A stretch of 64,000 nt of DNA, from contig NZ_AOJL01000026.1 in assembly GCF_000337035.1 (NCBI RefSeq), positions 158,993 through 222,992 on the forward strand. Reading direction: 5' to 3'. Positions 8,724 through 16,432 of this stretch are shown here, piece by piece. The position numbers were made by a program, and so were the translations under genes. Every line of letters begins with the position of its first letter. The stretch's first letter is position 1. The notes beneath the pieces were generated by a model. It worked only from the letters and a program-made list of their open reading frames with translations. It was not told the DNA's origin and made no database searches. The stretch is from Halorubrum coriense DSM 10284. GTDB taxonomy: Archaea > Halobacteriota > Halobacteria > Halobacteriales > Haloferacaceae.

Positions 8724-10049
8724 CTACGGTTCTGCCGTGTCGATGCCGGCCGCGTCGACCACGCGCTCGGCGTGGCGCGTCGCGCGCTCGCGGACCGCCG
8801 CCGCGTCGACCCCGACGTGCTCGCCGTCCGCGTAGCGGACCTCGCCGTCGACCATCGTGAAGACCACGTCGTCGCCGTGGGCCGCGTACACCAGATGCGA
8901 GAGGGGGTCGTGGAGCGGCGTCGCGCGGGTCAGGTCGGTCGTGATCCCGATCACGTCGGCGCGGTGTCCCTCGCGCAGCGCGCCGAGTCGGTCGAAGCCG
9001 GCGGCGCGAGCGCCGTGTTCGGTCGCCATCTCCAGCACGGTCGACGCCGGGAGGCGGGTCGGGTCGCGGGCGTCGACCTTGCCGAGGAGGCTCGCCTGCC
9101 GCATCTCTGTGAAGGGGTCGAGCGTGTTGTTACACGGCGGGCCGTCGTTGCCGAGCGCGACCGTGACCCCGCGGTCGAGGTAGTCCTGGACCGGGGCGAT
9201 CCCCGAGGCGAGTTTCATGTTCGAGGAGGGGCAGTGGGTGACCACCGTGTCCGTCTCGGCGAGGACCTCGCGCTCGCGCTCGTCGGTGTGGACGCAGTGG
9301 GCGAGCGTCACGTCCGGCCCGGTCAGGCCGACCTCGTCGAGCCAGAGGAGGTTGCGCCGCCCGGTGTCGGCCTCGACCGTCTCGATCTCGTCCTCGTTCT
9401 CGCTGGCGTGGGTGTGGATCGTCACGCCGTCGTACCGGTCGGCCAGCTCGCGGCAGCCGCGCAGGCAGGCCTCGGTACAGGTGACGGCGAACCGCGGCGT
9501 GACCGCGTAGCGGACGCGGCCGCCGGCGGCCCCGTGGTACTCCCGGATGAGCGCCTCGCTCTCCGCGAGCGCGGCGTCGGTCTCCTCCAAGAGACCGTCC
9601 GGCGAGTCGCGGTCCATCAGCACCTTCCCGAGCCGCGCACGGATCCCCGTCTCGATCGCGGCCTCGAACGCCTCCGCGGCGTGGTTCACCGAGAGGTGGT
9701 CGACGACGGTCGTCGTCCCCGATTCGAGACACTCCAAGTAGCCGAGCTCGGCGGCCGCGCGGGTGGCCTCGGCGTCCATCGCGGCCTCCATAGGCAGCAC
9801 AGCGTCGAACAGCCAGTCGAGGAGCGCGGCGTCGTCGGCGATCCCCCGGCCCAGCGACTGGACGGAGTGAACGTGGCCGCCGACGAGGCCGGGCGCGACG
9901 AGGTCGAAGTCGCGGCGCTCGTGGTCGGGGTAGCGGTCCCGCAGCGTGCGCTCGTCGCCGACCGCGGCGATCGTGTTCCCCTCGACGACGACGGCGCCGT
10001 CGGGGATGACGGTCTCGGAGTCGGCCACGACGGTTCCGGCGATCAGCAT
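8724..10049 (-). CDS. Amidohydrolase, MtaD/SAH-deaminase type
   Basis: 441 aa metal-dependent amidohydrolase. Metal ligands are visible in GGHVHS (His59, His61), TIHTHASE, TLAHCVHTD and GNDGPPCNN. The family deaminates 5'-methylthioadenosine and S-adenosylhomocysteine, and in archaea also 5'-deoxyadenosine, for purine and SAM salvage. The ATG at 10049 begins the canonical N-terminal beta sandwich (MLIAGTVVADSETVIPDGA); the longer frame is shadow. A TATA-like element (complement of ~10073-10079) suggests leaderless transcription. Exact substrate not decidable from sequence. Confidence 0.88.
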   Translation of the reverse strand: MLIAGTVVADSETVIPDGAVVVEGNTIAAVGDERTLRDRYPDHERRDFDLVAPGLVGGHVHSVQSLGRGIADDAALLDWLFDAVLPMEAAMDAEATRAAAELGYLECLESGTTTVVDHLSVNHAAEAFEAAIETGIRARLGKVLMDRDSPDGLLEETDAALAESEALIREYHGAAGGRVRYAVTPRFAVTCTEACLRGCRELADRYDGVTIHTHASENEDEIETVEADTGRRNLLWLDEVGLTGPDVTLAHCVHTDEREREVLAETDTVVTHCPSSNMKLASGIAPVQDYLDRGVTVALGNDGPPCNNTLDPFTEMRQASLLGKVDARDPTRLPASTVLEMATEHGARAAGFDRLGALREGHRADVIGITTDLTRATPLHDPLSHLVYAAHGDDVVFTMVDGEVRYADGEHVGVDAAAVRERATRHAERVVDAAGIDTAEP

Positions 10050-10145
10050 GTCCGTCCGTTCCTGACGGTGGACCGGTAAGAGGCTGTCCGTTCGGTGATT
10101 TCTGTTCGATCGGCGTCTTGGGCTACTGAGATAGCCGATAACTAA

Positions 10146-10440
10146 TTGTGCGGTGGCGCGTGCCTGCGAGCGGCCGCCACCGGCGGCCGCGAGGAACACG
10201 CGCGAGGGACGCGGCGACCGGAGGGAGCCGCGAGGTTGGGGAGGTGTGAGGTGCTGTGCGGGGCGGTGCGGAGCGGTGCGGGGTGTGGGACTCAAAGGGG
10301 CAGCCGCGAGGGCGAAGCACGCCGCAGTAAGCACCGCAACGAGGGAGCGTGAGCGACCGAGTGAGGCGTGCAGCAAGACGCGCGAGCCGTCGCGGCTGGG
10401 GCTTTGGAGGGGTTCCCCGCCGAGCGGCGCTCGACTACTT
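10146..10440. repeat. GC-rich intergenic block, probable dispersed Halorubrum repeat
   Basis: The 422-bp gap between the amidohydrolase and CBS genes holds no convincing gene. It contains a GGCGGCCGC-rich palindromic start, iterated GCGGTGCGG units near 10260-10280, and the phrase GTGGGACTCAAAGGGGCAGC near 10286-10305. Very similar text is familiar to me as a multicopy intergenic element in Halorubrum genomes; that is recollection, not a search result. No terminal inverted repeats or transposase are seen. Confidence 0.5.
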
Positions 10441-10471
10441 CTAAATACTCGCCGAGAGATACCGTGTCAAC

Positions 10472-10972
10472 TTATTCCAGTCGGCGGTCGCGGAACGCGC
10501 GGATCACGTCCTGCCGGGCGATGATGCCGACGAGCCGACCCTCATCATCGACGACGGGCACGCGGTTGATGTCGGGGTCGTCGCCGACGAGCAGGTCCAG
10601 CACGTCGTCGACGGGAGCATCCGGCGTCACCGTCGCCACGTCGGCGCTCATCACGTCGGAGACGGGGCGGTCCGCGTTGCGGATCATGTCGACGCCGAGG
10701 TCGAGGTCGGCCCACGGGCGCTTCACCTGATACGAGAGGGTGTCGACGAACGGCGGGAGGCCGATGGGGATCCACAGCGTCTCGTCCTCGGGTTCGAACA
10801 GGTCGACGAGGTCGGACTCGGTGATGACGCCCACCACCCGCTCGTCGTCGTCGACCACGGGGAACCCGCTGAACTCGTACCGGGCGAACCGCTTGAACAC
10901 GTCTGCGACGTCGTCGTCGGGCGAGACCGTCTTCACGTCCGGTTCCATCAGGTCGCGGGCGGTGAGTGACAT
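10472..10972 (-). CDS. Tandem CBS-domain protein
   Basis: 166 aa with two CBS domains: residues ~7-60 (ARDLMEPDVKTVSPDDDV ... VVGVITESDLV) and ~105-160 (PVSDVMSADVATVTPDAPV ... LVGIIARQDVI). CBS pairs bind adenosyl ligands and sense energy or redox state. No catalytic domain is attached, so it may act as a free regulator. It is transcribed away from the DUF457 gene across a short intergenic region. Confidence 0.9.
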   Translation of the reverse strand: MSLTARDLMEPDVKTVSPDDDVADVFKRFARYEFSGFPVVDDDERVVGVITESDLVDLFEPEDETLWIPIGLPPFVDTLSYQVKRPWADLDLGVDMIRNADRPVSDVMSADVATVTPDAPVDDVLDLLVGDDPDINRVPVVDDEGRLVGIIARQDVIRAFRDRRLE

Positions 10973-11060
10973 ACCGGACGGTCACGGCGGGAGGCCGTAG
11001 TCGTTTCGCCCCCGGCGCAGCGACACAACGAACTTACCGACCCGGAACGCAGTCGATCAC

Positions 11061-11555
11061 GTGTACCGAAACGGCCACGTCGGGGCGTCGCTCGTCGTCT
11101 ACGCGCCGTTCGGGTTCCTCGTCACCGCCCTCGCCTCGGTCGAGGTCGGCGGCGGCGGCGCGCTCGGCGTCGCCTCGCTGGCGATGGTCCCCGACCTCGA
11201 CGTGCGGATCCCCTTCGTCCGGCACCGGGGAATCACGCACACCGTCTGGTTCGCGCTGCTCGTCGGGGTCGCATTCGGGCTGGTCGGGGCGGCCGTCGGC
11301 CTCGATGACGGACTCGCCGAGGCGCTCCTGTTCGGCGGCGCTGGATTCCTGTTCGGCGCGGTGACGATCGTCTCGCACCTCCTCGCGGACGCGCTCACGC
11401 CGATGGGCGTCCGGCCGTACGCGCCCGTGCGAGACGACGAGTACACGCTCGGCCTGTTCACCGCTGCGAACCCGCTCGCGAACTACGCGCTGTTGGGACT
11501 CGGACTAGTCGTCGTCGCGGTCGCGCTCGTCGCCGGCGAAGCGGTCCCGGCGTAG
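11061..11555 (+). CDS. DUF457/YdjM-family membrane metal-dependent hydrolase
   Basis: 164 aa, GTG start. Several hydrophobic segments surround conserved metal-ligand-like motifs: MVPDLDVRIP, HRGITHTVWFAL and SHLLADALTP. These define the LexA-binding/YdjM (DUF457) family of predicted inner-membrane hydrolases. It is the last host gene before attL. A paralogue of the same length and about two-thirds identical (my hand count, 110 of 164) lies inside the provirus at 25835. Confidence 0.88.
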   Translation: MYRNGHVGASLVVYAPFGFLVTALASVEVGGGGALGVASLAMVPDLDVRIPFVRHRGITHTVWFALLVGVAFGLVGAAVGLDDGLAEALLFGGAGFLFGAVTIVSHLLADALTPMGVRPYAPVRDDEYTLGLFTAANPLANYALLGLGLVVVAVALVAGEAVPA

Positions 11556-11624
11556 GGGGACGGTCGCGCGGCGCGGACGAGGAGACCGCAAGCGCCGACG
11601 CTCGGCAGTCGGGAAGTCGAGAAG

Positions 11625-11646
11625 ATGGCCGGGGTGGGCTCCGAAC
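11625..11646. repeat. attL, 22-bp direct repeat
   Basis: The sequence reads ATGGCCGGGGTGGGCTCCGA plus AC, identical to 58099-58120. It is the acceptor stem and part of the T-arm of tRNA-Met without the rest of the gene, as expected for the displaced 3' end left by integration. Confidence 0.92.
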
Positions 11647-11650
11647 ACGA

Positions 11651-11658
11651 TGTTTACA
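11651..11658 (+). promoter_or_regulatory. TATA-like box of integrase, just inside attL
   Basis: TGTTTACA is centred about 28 nt before the ATG at 11683, compatible with leaderless transcription. It sits only five bases inside attL. Confidence 0.4.
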
Positions 11659-11682
11659 TGGCGACTGATATACTATTTGAAC

Positions 11683-12900
11683 ATGACCGATCAGCCCCGG
11701 ACTGCGATCGATCGCTCCGTTGAGCGGTGTCAGAATCGCGAGGGGATGAGCGAGGCCGACGCCGAGGCCATCCTCGACGCCCACCGACACATCGAGCTCC
11801 TCGGCCCGAGCGAGATCTCCGAGAGCCACCACAGCGACGTCCTCATGCGAAGCGTCAAGATGGCGCGCGAGGTCGGCGGCCTCGCCGACGCCCTCGAGGA
11901 CAGAGAGGCGGCCGAGGAGATCGTCCGCTGGATCAACCGCTCCTACGAGAACGAAGAGACGAACCGAGGATACCGGAAGTGCCTCCGCGCCTTCGGTCGG
12001 CACGCCATCGGCGTCGAGGAGACACCCGAGACACTCGCGTGGGTTCCGTCGGGCTATTCCAGCACCTACGACCCGGCACCCGATCCCGGCGAGATGTTCC
12101 ACTGGGATGAGCACGTCAAGCCGATGATCGACGCCGCCTCGAACGTTCGCGACGAGGCGCTCGTCGCCCTCTGCTGGGACCTCGGCCCGCGAACCTCCGA
12201 GCTCTACGACCTCCAGGTCACCGACATCTCCGAAGGGGAGTTCGGCCTCCGGATCAACATCGAGAACGGGAAGAACGGCTCGCGCTCGCCGACCATCGTC
12301 AAGGCCGTCCCCTACGTCCGTGACTGGCTCGAACGCCATCCCGGCGCTGGCGAGGACTACCTGTGGAGTCGCATCAACCGCCCCGACCGCGTCAGTCGGA
12401 ACTACCTGCGGGACGTCCTGAAGCGACTCGCCCGGAACGCCCCGATCGACCCGCCGGCGACGCCGACGCCGACGCAGTTCCGGAAGAGCTCGGCCAGCTA
12501 CCTCGCCAGCCAGAACGTCAACCAAGCCTTCCTCGAAGATCATCACGGCTGGGTCCGTGGTTCCGACAAGGCCGCCCGGTACGTCGCTGTCTTCGGTGAC
12601 GCGAACGACCGCGCCATCGCGAGCGCGCACGGCGTCGACGTCGAGGTCACTGACGACACGCCCTCGATGAGCGAGTGCGTCCGCTGCGAAGAGCTCAACG
12701 AGCCCGACCGGTCGCGATGCCGTCGGTGTGGCTACCCGCTCGACCAGCAGGCGGTCGAGCGCGAAGACCTCCGACAGGAGCGCCTCAGTAAGCAACTCGC
12801 CATGCTCGACGGCGACGACGCGATGCGTCTCCTCGAGGTCATGGATGCCCTGGACGATCCGGAGGTCCTCGAAACGCTCGACCGAATCGCGAGCCGGTGA
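11683..12900 (+). CDS. int: Tyrosine site-specific integrase with C-terminal zinc ribbon
   Basis: 405 aa. It should insert and excise the provirus at the tRNA-Met 3' end. Residues ~1-130 are an SAM-like core-binding region. The catalytic domain shows Arg170 (GPRTSEL), Arg267 (TQFRKSS), His288 (DHHGW) and nucleophile Tyr300 (AARYV). The usual box-II histidine before Arg267 is replaced by Thr264. A four-Cys zinc ribbon (CVRCEEL ... CRRCGYPL) follows at ~332-352, as in many haloarchaeal integrases. The ATG at 11683 fits the TATA spacing; an upstream in-frame ATG at 11650 is less likely. Confidence 0.93.
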   Translation: MTDQPRTAIDRSVERCQNREGMSEADAEAILDAHRHIELLGPSEISESHHSDVLMRSVKMAREVGGLADALEDREAAEEIVRWINRSYENEETNRGYRKCLRAFGRHAIGVEETPETLAWVPSGYSSTYDPAPDPGEMFHWDEHVKPMIDAASNVRDEALVALCWDLGPRTSELYDLQVTDISEGEFGLRINIENGKNGSRSPTIVKAVPYVRDWLERHPGAGEDYLWSRINRPDRVSRNYLRDVLKRLARNAPIDPPATPTPTQFRKSSASYLASQNVNQAFLEDHHGWVRGSDKAARYVAVFGDANDRAIASAHGVDVEVTDDTPSMSECVRCEELNEPDRSRCRRCGYPLDQQAVEREDLRQERLSKQLAMLDGDDAMRLLEVMDALDDPEVLETLDRIASR

Positions 12901-12901
12901 C

Positions 12902-13072
12902 TCACTCGCCATCGTCGGCCTCCTGACGCTCGTCGAGCGCCACCAGCATGTTCTGGGCGTGCGGTGCCCACGGGCCGTCCTCCTCGACGATCTTCTCGAA
13001 GAGGTCGCGCTTGTCCGCGAGCTGCTCCCACGGTTCCTGTGCGTCGTCAGCTGTGGATGTCGTCGTACTCAT
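12902..13072 (-). CDS. Small acidic protein, unknown
   Basis: 56 aa, below the usual ORF cutoff. Beginning MSTTTSTADDAQEPWEQL, it includes KRDLFEKIVEEDGPW and ALDERQEADDGE. ATG at 13072 overlaps the TGA of the upstream gene (ATGA), and its stop lies two bases from the integrase stop. It is the last gene of the leftward early operon. The compact helical, acidic character and clean coupling argue that it is real; function unknown. Confidence 0.7.
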   Translation of the reverse strand: MSTTTSTADDAQEPWEQLADKRDLFEKIVEEDGPWAPHAQNMLVALDERQEADDGE

Positions 13073-13410
13073 CGGGCAGCCTCCAAATTCCGCGGGTCAA
13101 TCTGCGCGCAGTACTCCGTGCCACACTGCTCGTCGACGGCAGCCGCGACGGCGACGCCGTGGATGTTGGACAGGTGCGCCGGCGAGAGGCCGTACACCGT
13201 CACGAGCGCCTGGTCGCGACGGAAGACGACCGTGTCGGTCAGCTCGTCGAAGACGGCCTCGTCGTGTGCCGGGACGGGCGCAACGGCCGGGATCGTCACG
13301 GTGACGCCCCGCTCGTAGGCCACCGCAGCCGAGACGAGCTCACCGCTCGTTCGGTCGCGCATCCGCCCCGCACAGTGCGGGGTGACGCACTCGACAGGCT
13401 CGATGCTCAT
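13069..13410 (-). CDS. Conserved-type viral protein, unknown
   Basis: 113 aa from the ATG at 13410. It carries cysteine pairs at the N-terminus (CVTPHCAGRM) and near the end (CGTEYCAQ), flanking a beta-rich middle (VTVTIPAVAPVPAH, TVVFRRDQALVTVYGL). A small metal-binding fold is possible. ATGA-type overlaps link it to both neighbours, so it belongs to the 15910-12902 operon. Confidence 0.72.
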   Translation of the reverse strand: MSIEPVECVTPHCAGRMRDRTSGELVSAAVAYERGVTVTIPAVAPVPAHDEAVFDELTDTVVFRRDQALVTVYGLSPAHLSNIHGVAVAAAVDEQCGTEYCAQIDPRNLEAAR

Positions 13411-13499
13411 GCGACCACCATGATGATCAGGAGTGCGCTGAGCGCGGTTGCGGTACCGACGATGAACCAGTATGCGGTCCACGCGAGAGGGTCGGTCAT
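13407..13499 (-). CDS. 30-residue single-pass membrane peptide
   Basis: The peptide MTDPLAWTAYWFIVGTATAL plus ten more hydrophobic residues is essentially one transmembrane helix. Start 13499 overlaps the upstream stop and its own stop overlaps the next start (ATGA on both sides), which strongly suggests translation. The function could be superinfection exclusion or membrane signalling; there is no evidence to choose. Confidence 0.65.
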   Translation of the reverse strand: MTDPLAWTAYWFIVGTATALSALLIIMVVA

Positions 13500-14227
13500 G
13501 GACTCACCTCGCTCGGGTCTCGCCCCTCGACGACGACCTCGTAGATCGCCCGAAGCGTCTCCTTGTTCCAGTCGTCGCGAGCGCCCGGCGCGTCGATGTC
13601 GAGGGCGCGCTCGAGAACGTCGGTCGTCGCGGCCTGTGTGAGCTCGTCTATCCACTCTCGCCGGTCGGCCTCCTCGGCCTCCTGGACGGCCGTCGGCTCG
13701 TGGCCAACGCGCTCGCAGACCGCCGCGAGGACATCGCGCATCCAGTCGACCGTCGTGATCGCCGTTTCCCAGCGCGCGCCGCCGCGCTCGACCATCTCGT
13801 AGCGGTCGCCGCCGGCGTCAGTCGCGGCCGAGATCTCGCGAACGAGGCTCGGCTTTTGAAGCTTCTGCGACCGACGCTGGGTGGCCTCGCCAGCGCGACG
13901 CTTGAACACCCACTTCACCGGCGAGGTATCGCGCCACTTCGAGACCTCGACATCAGTCAGGAAGTCCTCTGGCGTATCGCCGCGTAGGTGTGCGCCGAGC
14001 GTCTTCCCGATCTCTTGGGTGCGGACGTCGTCAGCGGTAGCCGCGATCGAGCCGGACGACACGATCCGCTCGTCGACGACGTGCTCGGACACGTACGTTT
14101 TGATGGCCGCGATGGCCGACTCAGAGCCCTGATACGCCGTGCCCTCGTAGTCGTTCTTCTGACCGACTCCCTGCTTTTCGAGCAGCTCTTCGACGGTCGT
14201 GGACTCCGACTCCGCGCTACTCGACAT
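13496..14227 (-). CDS. Early-operon protein, unknown
   Basis: 243 aa. Largely helical, with no Cys motif or obvious enzyme signature. A basic segment in the middle (KWVFKRRAGEATQRRSQKL) could contact nucleic acid. The C-terminal half (WMRDVLAAVCERVGHEPTAV, TDVLERALDIDAPG) looks like a helical bundle. I do not recognise the family. Start at 14227 is the ATG just inside the upstream 45-aa gene; the stop overlaps the membrane-peptide gene. Confidence 0.75.
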   Translation of the reverse strand: MSSSAESESTTVEELLEKQGVGQKNDYEGTAYQGSESAIAAIKTYVSEHVVDERIVSSGSIAATADDVRTQEIGKTLGAHLRGDTPEDFLTDVEVSKWRDTSPVKWVFKRRAGEATQRRSQKLQKPSLVREISAATDAGGDRYEMVERGGARWETAITTVDWMRDVLAAVCERVGHEPTAVQEAEEADRREWIDELTQAATTDVLERALDIDAPGARDDWNKETLRAIYEVVVEGRDPSEVSP

Positions 14228-14354
14228 CGTCCACCTCCTCGAGGACGTACGTCGTGTCGTCATCGTGGGCGAGGATCGCGGTGTCGTTGCGCTCTAGGAG
14301 CTCGGCCGTCTCGCGCTCGACGCGGTCGACGACGCGGAACTGCGTCGCGGTCAC
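14217..14354 (-). CDS. Small acidic protein, GTG start
   Basis: 45 aa (TATQFRVVDRVERETAELLE ... ending EEVDDVE). GTG at 14354 overlaps the upstream TGA in a GTGA junction, and the gene overlaps the next start by 11 nt. The amphipathic helical centre and tight coupling support a real gene. Too short for family assignment. Confidence 0.62.
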   Translation of the reverse strand: MTATQFRVVDRVERETAELLERNDTAILAHDDDTTYVLEEVDDVE

Positions 14355-14572
14355 AGGCCATCACTCTCCTGCGGGCCGCCGAGCGCCATCACCAGCTGGG
14401 CAAGCTCGTCGTTGGTGAACTGCTGTTGGGCCTCCGCGTCGGGATCGTGTTCCATCCCAGCGAGAGAGTCGATCTCTTGCCGGAGGTCGGCGGCCGTGTT
14501 CGCCTCGGCGAGGACAAAGGCTCGCGCCTCGAACGGCCAGTCCTCGTACTTGTCAGGGACGTCGAGGTTCAT
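14351..14572 (-). CDS. Small helical protein, unknown
   Basis: 73 aa (MNLDVPDKYEDWPFEARAFV ...). Predominantly helical and acidic, with a Gln-rich patch (AEAQQQFTNDELAQLVMALG). Coupled by overlaps to genes on both sides in the early operon. No recognised domain. Confidence 0.72.
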   Translation of the reverse strand: MNLDVPDKYEDWPFEARAFVLAEANTAADLRQEIDSLAGMEHDPDAEAQQQFTNDELAQLVMALGGPQESDGL

Positions 14573-15291
14573 GCTTCACTCTCCGTGCTGTCACGGACAT
14601 CCCCGAGCGTGCCTTGGTACTCCTCAGGCAGGCTCGCGAACGGCAGGATCTCCGAGTTGATGAACGCCGCGTACGTCCCTGGCCGGTCGCCACCGTCGAA
14701 CAGCGCGACGTAGCCGCTCTCGGAGACGACGCCACGCGTGTAGCCCTCGTTCCAGTTGTACTCGAAGCCAAGCATCACCGTGTCGCGACTTCCACCCGTG
14801 TCAGCGAGGTGGGCCGCGTCGTGGTACGCGATCACCGACTCCTCGGCATCGTCATCGGCGTCGAAGCTCCGCGTCTGCGTGACGTTCCAGGCGTCGGCGG
14901 TCGGGTAGTCGCTCAGGTACTCCGCGAAGCCGTCGACGTCGATCTGGGCGCGGTGGATGCGAGTGCCCTTCGCCAGCCCGACCGTATCGAACAACCAGTC
15001 GCCGTCCGAGCGGTTGACACCGAGCCAACCCTCTGACAGGTCCGCGATCCACTCGCAGTAGGTGTGCTCCGTCGCCTCCTCGGTCTCGGTGATGATCGAG
15101 TCATCGGAGACGTAGATCGTCTCGCTCTCGACGTCGATCCGACCGGCGGCGTCGCCGGCGTACACCGTGGTCCCGTCGAGGCGCTCGTACGCGGTCGCGT
15201 CGATCGCGGGGTACGTCGCGTTCTCGACGTGGCTTTCGATCTGCGGGTCAGCGATGTCGTCTTGGGCGAGCCCGAGGATGGTCGCGCGCAT
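14569..15291 (-). CDS. Early-operon beta-rich protein, unknown
   Basis: 240 aa from the ATG at 15291 (MRATILGLAQDDIADPQIES). Many alternating hydrophobic and polar strands (IDVESETIYVSDDSIIT, TRIHRAQIDVDGFAEYL), a WIADLSEGWLGVN segment and acidic loops. No catalytic signature I recognise. The start shares a TGATG with the stop of the upstream small gene, indicating translational coupling. Confidence 0.75.
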   Translation of the reverse strand: MRATILGLAQDDIADPQIESHVENATYPAIDATAYERLDGTTVYAGDAAGRIDVESETIYVSDDSIITETEEATEHTYCEWIADLSEGWLGVNRSDGDWLFDTVGLAKGTRIHRAQIDVDGFAEYLSDYPTADAWNVTQTRSFDADDDAEESVIAYHDAAHLADTGGSRDTVMLGFEYNWNEGYTRGVVSESGYVALFDGGDRPGTYAAFINSEILPFASLPEEYQGTLGDVRDSTESEA

Positions 15292-15542
15292 CAAGCCACC
15301 TCCCACTCGTCTTCTTCAACTTCGGCTTCGAGCAGCTCGTCGATGTCCGCGAACTCGCCGATCTCATTCTCCAGCGATCCGGCGAGTACGCGCAGTGCCT
15401 CCTCGGGTGTCTCCCCAGCGCACGGGTGATCAAGCCCGGGCGCATCGACCTTCCACTCCGTCTCGACATCACTCTCGAAGTCTTCACCGCGCGTCTCGTA
15501 CGACTCCAGTGTCAGCTCGACCGTGCGGTCATCTCCCGGCAT
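15291..15542 (-). CDS. HicB-like small protein
   Basis: 83 aa. The pattern VELTLESYETRG, then WKVDAPGLDHPCAGETPEEALRVL followed by a helix, matches the HicB-type partial RNase-H-like fold, in which a G-x-G-D-T-P-E-E-A turn precedes a helix. No HicA-like toxin sits beside it, so it may be a regulator or orphan antitoxin. TGATG junctions couple it to both neighbours. Family call is moderately supported. Confidence 0.68.
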   Translation of the reverse strand: MPGDDRTVELTLESYETRGEDFESDVETEWKVDAPGLDHPCAGETPEEALRVLAGSLENEIGEFADIDELLEAEVEEDEWEVA

Positions 15543-15910
15543 CAGTATTCCCCCCGCTCCCACGCCTGCCGCTCGGCGAGCAGCTGCGTGGCCTCATCGC
15601 TCAGCGTGTAGTCGTTCGTCCGCTTGTCGCGCATGGTCTTCACGACGAGACCGGCCTCAACGAGGTCGTCGAGGTTCGGGTACAGTCGCCCGTGGTTGAC
15701 CTCGTCGCCGTACAGCGCCTCTAGCTGGCGCTTGATCCGCAGGCCGTACGCCTCGTGGTCGGCCTCATGGAATAGCGTCCAGAGGATGTCGCGCTTGAAC
15801 GCGGTCAGGTCTGCGAACGCGCGCAGCTGCTCGCGAGTCTCGTGATCAGCGTCGATACGTGCCGCGTCGTTGGGCCCATCTTGAATAGGCCCCGAGTTTG
15901 ACTTACTCAT
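15542..15910 (-). CDS. PadR-like winged-helix transcriptional regulator
   Basis: 122 aa. Residues ~36-120 carry the haloarchaeal PadR-like pattern: FKRDILWTLFHEA, YGLRIKRQLEALYG, NHGRLYPNLDDLVEAGLV, then DKRTNDYTLSDEA. These proteins bind operators as dimers. It heads the leftward early operon, is divergent from the phiH1-repressor-like gene, and has a perfect 17-bp palindrome 14 bp upstream of its ATG, suggesting autoregulation. It probably participates in the lysis-lysogeny switch; that role is inferred from position. Confidence 0.87.
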   Translation of the reverse strand: MSKSNSGPIQDGPNDAARIDADHETREQLRAFADLTAFKRDILWTLFHEADHEAYGLRIKRQLEALYGDEVNHGRLYPNLDDLVEAGLVVKTMRDKRTNDYTLSDEATQLLAERQAWERGEY

Positions 15911-15923
15911 GGGTCTCTCGAAT

Positions 15924-15940
15924 GCCCTCGTCACGAGGGC
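15924..15940. promoter_or_regulatory. Perfect palindrome, candidate operator of the PadR-like gene
   Basis: GCCCTCGTCACGAGGGC has eight-base arms around one central base and lies 14 bp upstream of the ATG at 15910, inside the transcribed leader. It could be a protein-binding operator or an RNA hairpin in the mRNA. Confidence 0.55.
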
Positions 15941-15959
15941 GCCATCTCGGGACCCAGCC

Positions 15960-15990
15960 CGTCGGCGTGCCAGCGCCGGCGGGGTTTCTG
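15960..15990 (-). other. Structured leader element, copy A
   Basis: Read on the minus strand, CAGAAA is followed by CCCGCCGGCG, a six-base loop and CGCCGACGGG, forming a 10-bp stem with one mismatch. The same sequence logic recurs in the leader of the other leftward operon (22676-22710). It lies between a TATA-like element (complement of 16031-16043) and the ATG at 15910. Confidence 0.55.
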
Positions 15991-16030
15991 CTCCCGCGAA
16001 GGCCAGGTCAACTAACCTTTCACACCCTCT

Positions 16031-16043
16031 CTACTAATAATTT
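16031..16043 (-). promoter_or_regulatory. TATA-like element of the early leftward operon
   Basis: The minus strand reads AAATTATTAGTAG. Standard spacing places transcription start near 16011, giving a leader of about 100 nt that contains hairpin A and the 17-bp palindrome, long for a haloarchaeal mRNA. Confidence 0.45.
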
Positions 16044-16084
16044 GCTGTGCTGAATACAGGCTGTGGAGTACTCTTGTGAGTGTA

Positions 16085-16117
16085 TTTATATTGGTGTGTA
16101 GCGTATAGCGTAACACC
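16085..16117 (+). promoter_or_regulatory. Promoter and candidate operator of the phiH1-repressor-like gene
   Basis: TTTATA at 16085-16090 is followed by two tandem TAGCGTA copies (16099-16112) flanked by GGTGT (16093-16097) and ACACC (16113-16117). The repeats lie between TATA box and ATG (16127), where a bound repressor would block initiation. Confidence 0.5.
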
Positions 16118-16126
16118 GGTATCACT

Positions 16127-16426
16127 ATGAGTTCCACAGTCGAAGCCAGCGTCGTGCCACGAGGACGCGCGGAGTGGATGCGCCCTGTCGATGAGGCTAT
16201 TCTGGAGCATCTGCGCTCGGAGGGGAACCTGACGCCTGACGCGCTCGAAAAGTTGGACGTCACCGTCTCGAACTACGCGAGCAACCGCCTCACGAAGCTC
16301 CGCAAATACGGGCTCGTCGAGCGGGTTGTCCCGGGTGTCCGAGGCCTTTACCGCATCACTGACGCTGGCGAGGCGTTCCTCGACGAGGAGCTCGACGCCG
16401 CCGAGCTCGATCCGGTCAATTCCTGA
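16127..16426 (+). CDS. PhiH1-repressor-like winged-helix protein
   Basis: 99 aa. It opens WMRPVDEAILEHLRSEGNLT, continues VSNYASNRLTKLRKYGLVER, and ends with a wing and C-terminal helix (GLYRITDAGEAFLDEELDA), the layout of haloarchaeal phiH1-repressor-like and ArsR-type regulators. Divergent from the PadR-like gene, it is the best candidate for the prophage repressor. Its stop is six bases from a convergent small gene. Confidence 0.88.
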   Translation: MSSTVEASVVPRGRAEWMRPVDEAILEHLRSEGNLTPDALEKLDVTVSNYASNRLTKLRKYGLVERVVPGVRGLYRITDAGEAFLDEELDAAELDPVNS

Positions 16427-16432
16427 TACCAT

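Noticed and set aside
11458..12912. 484-aa minus-strand frame opposite the integrase
   Set aside because: Overlaps the well-supported integrase with its catalytic residues and has no recognisable domain.
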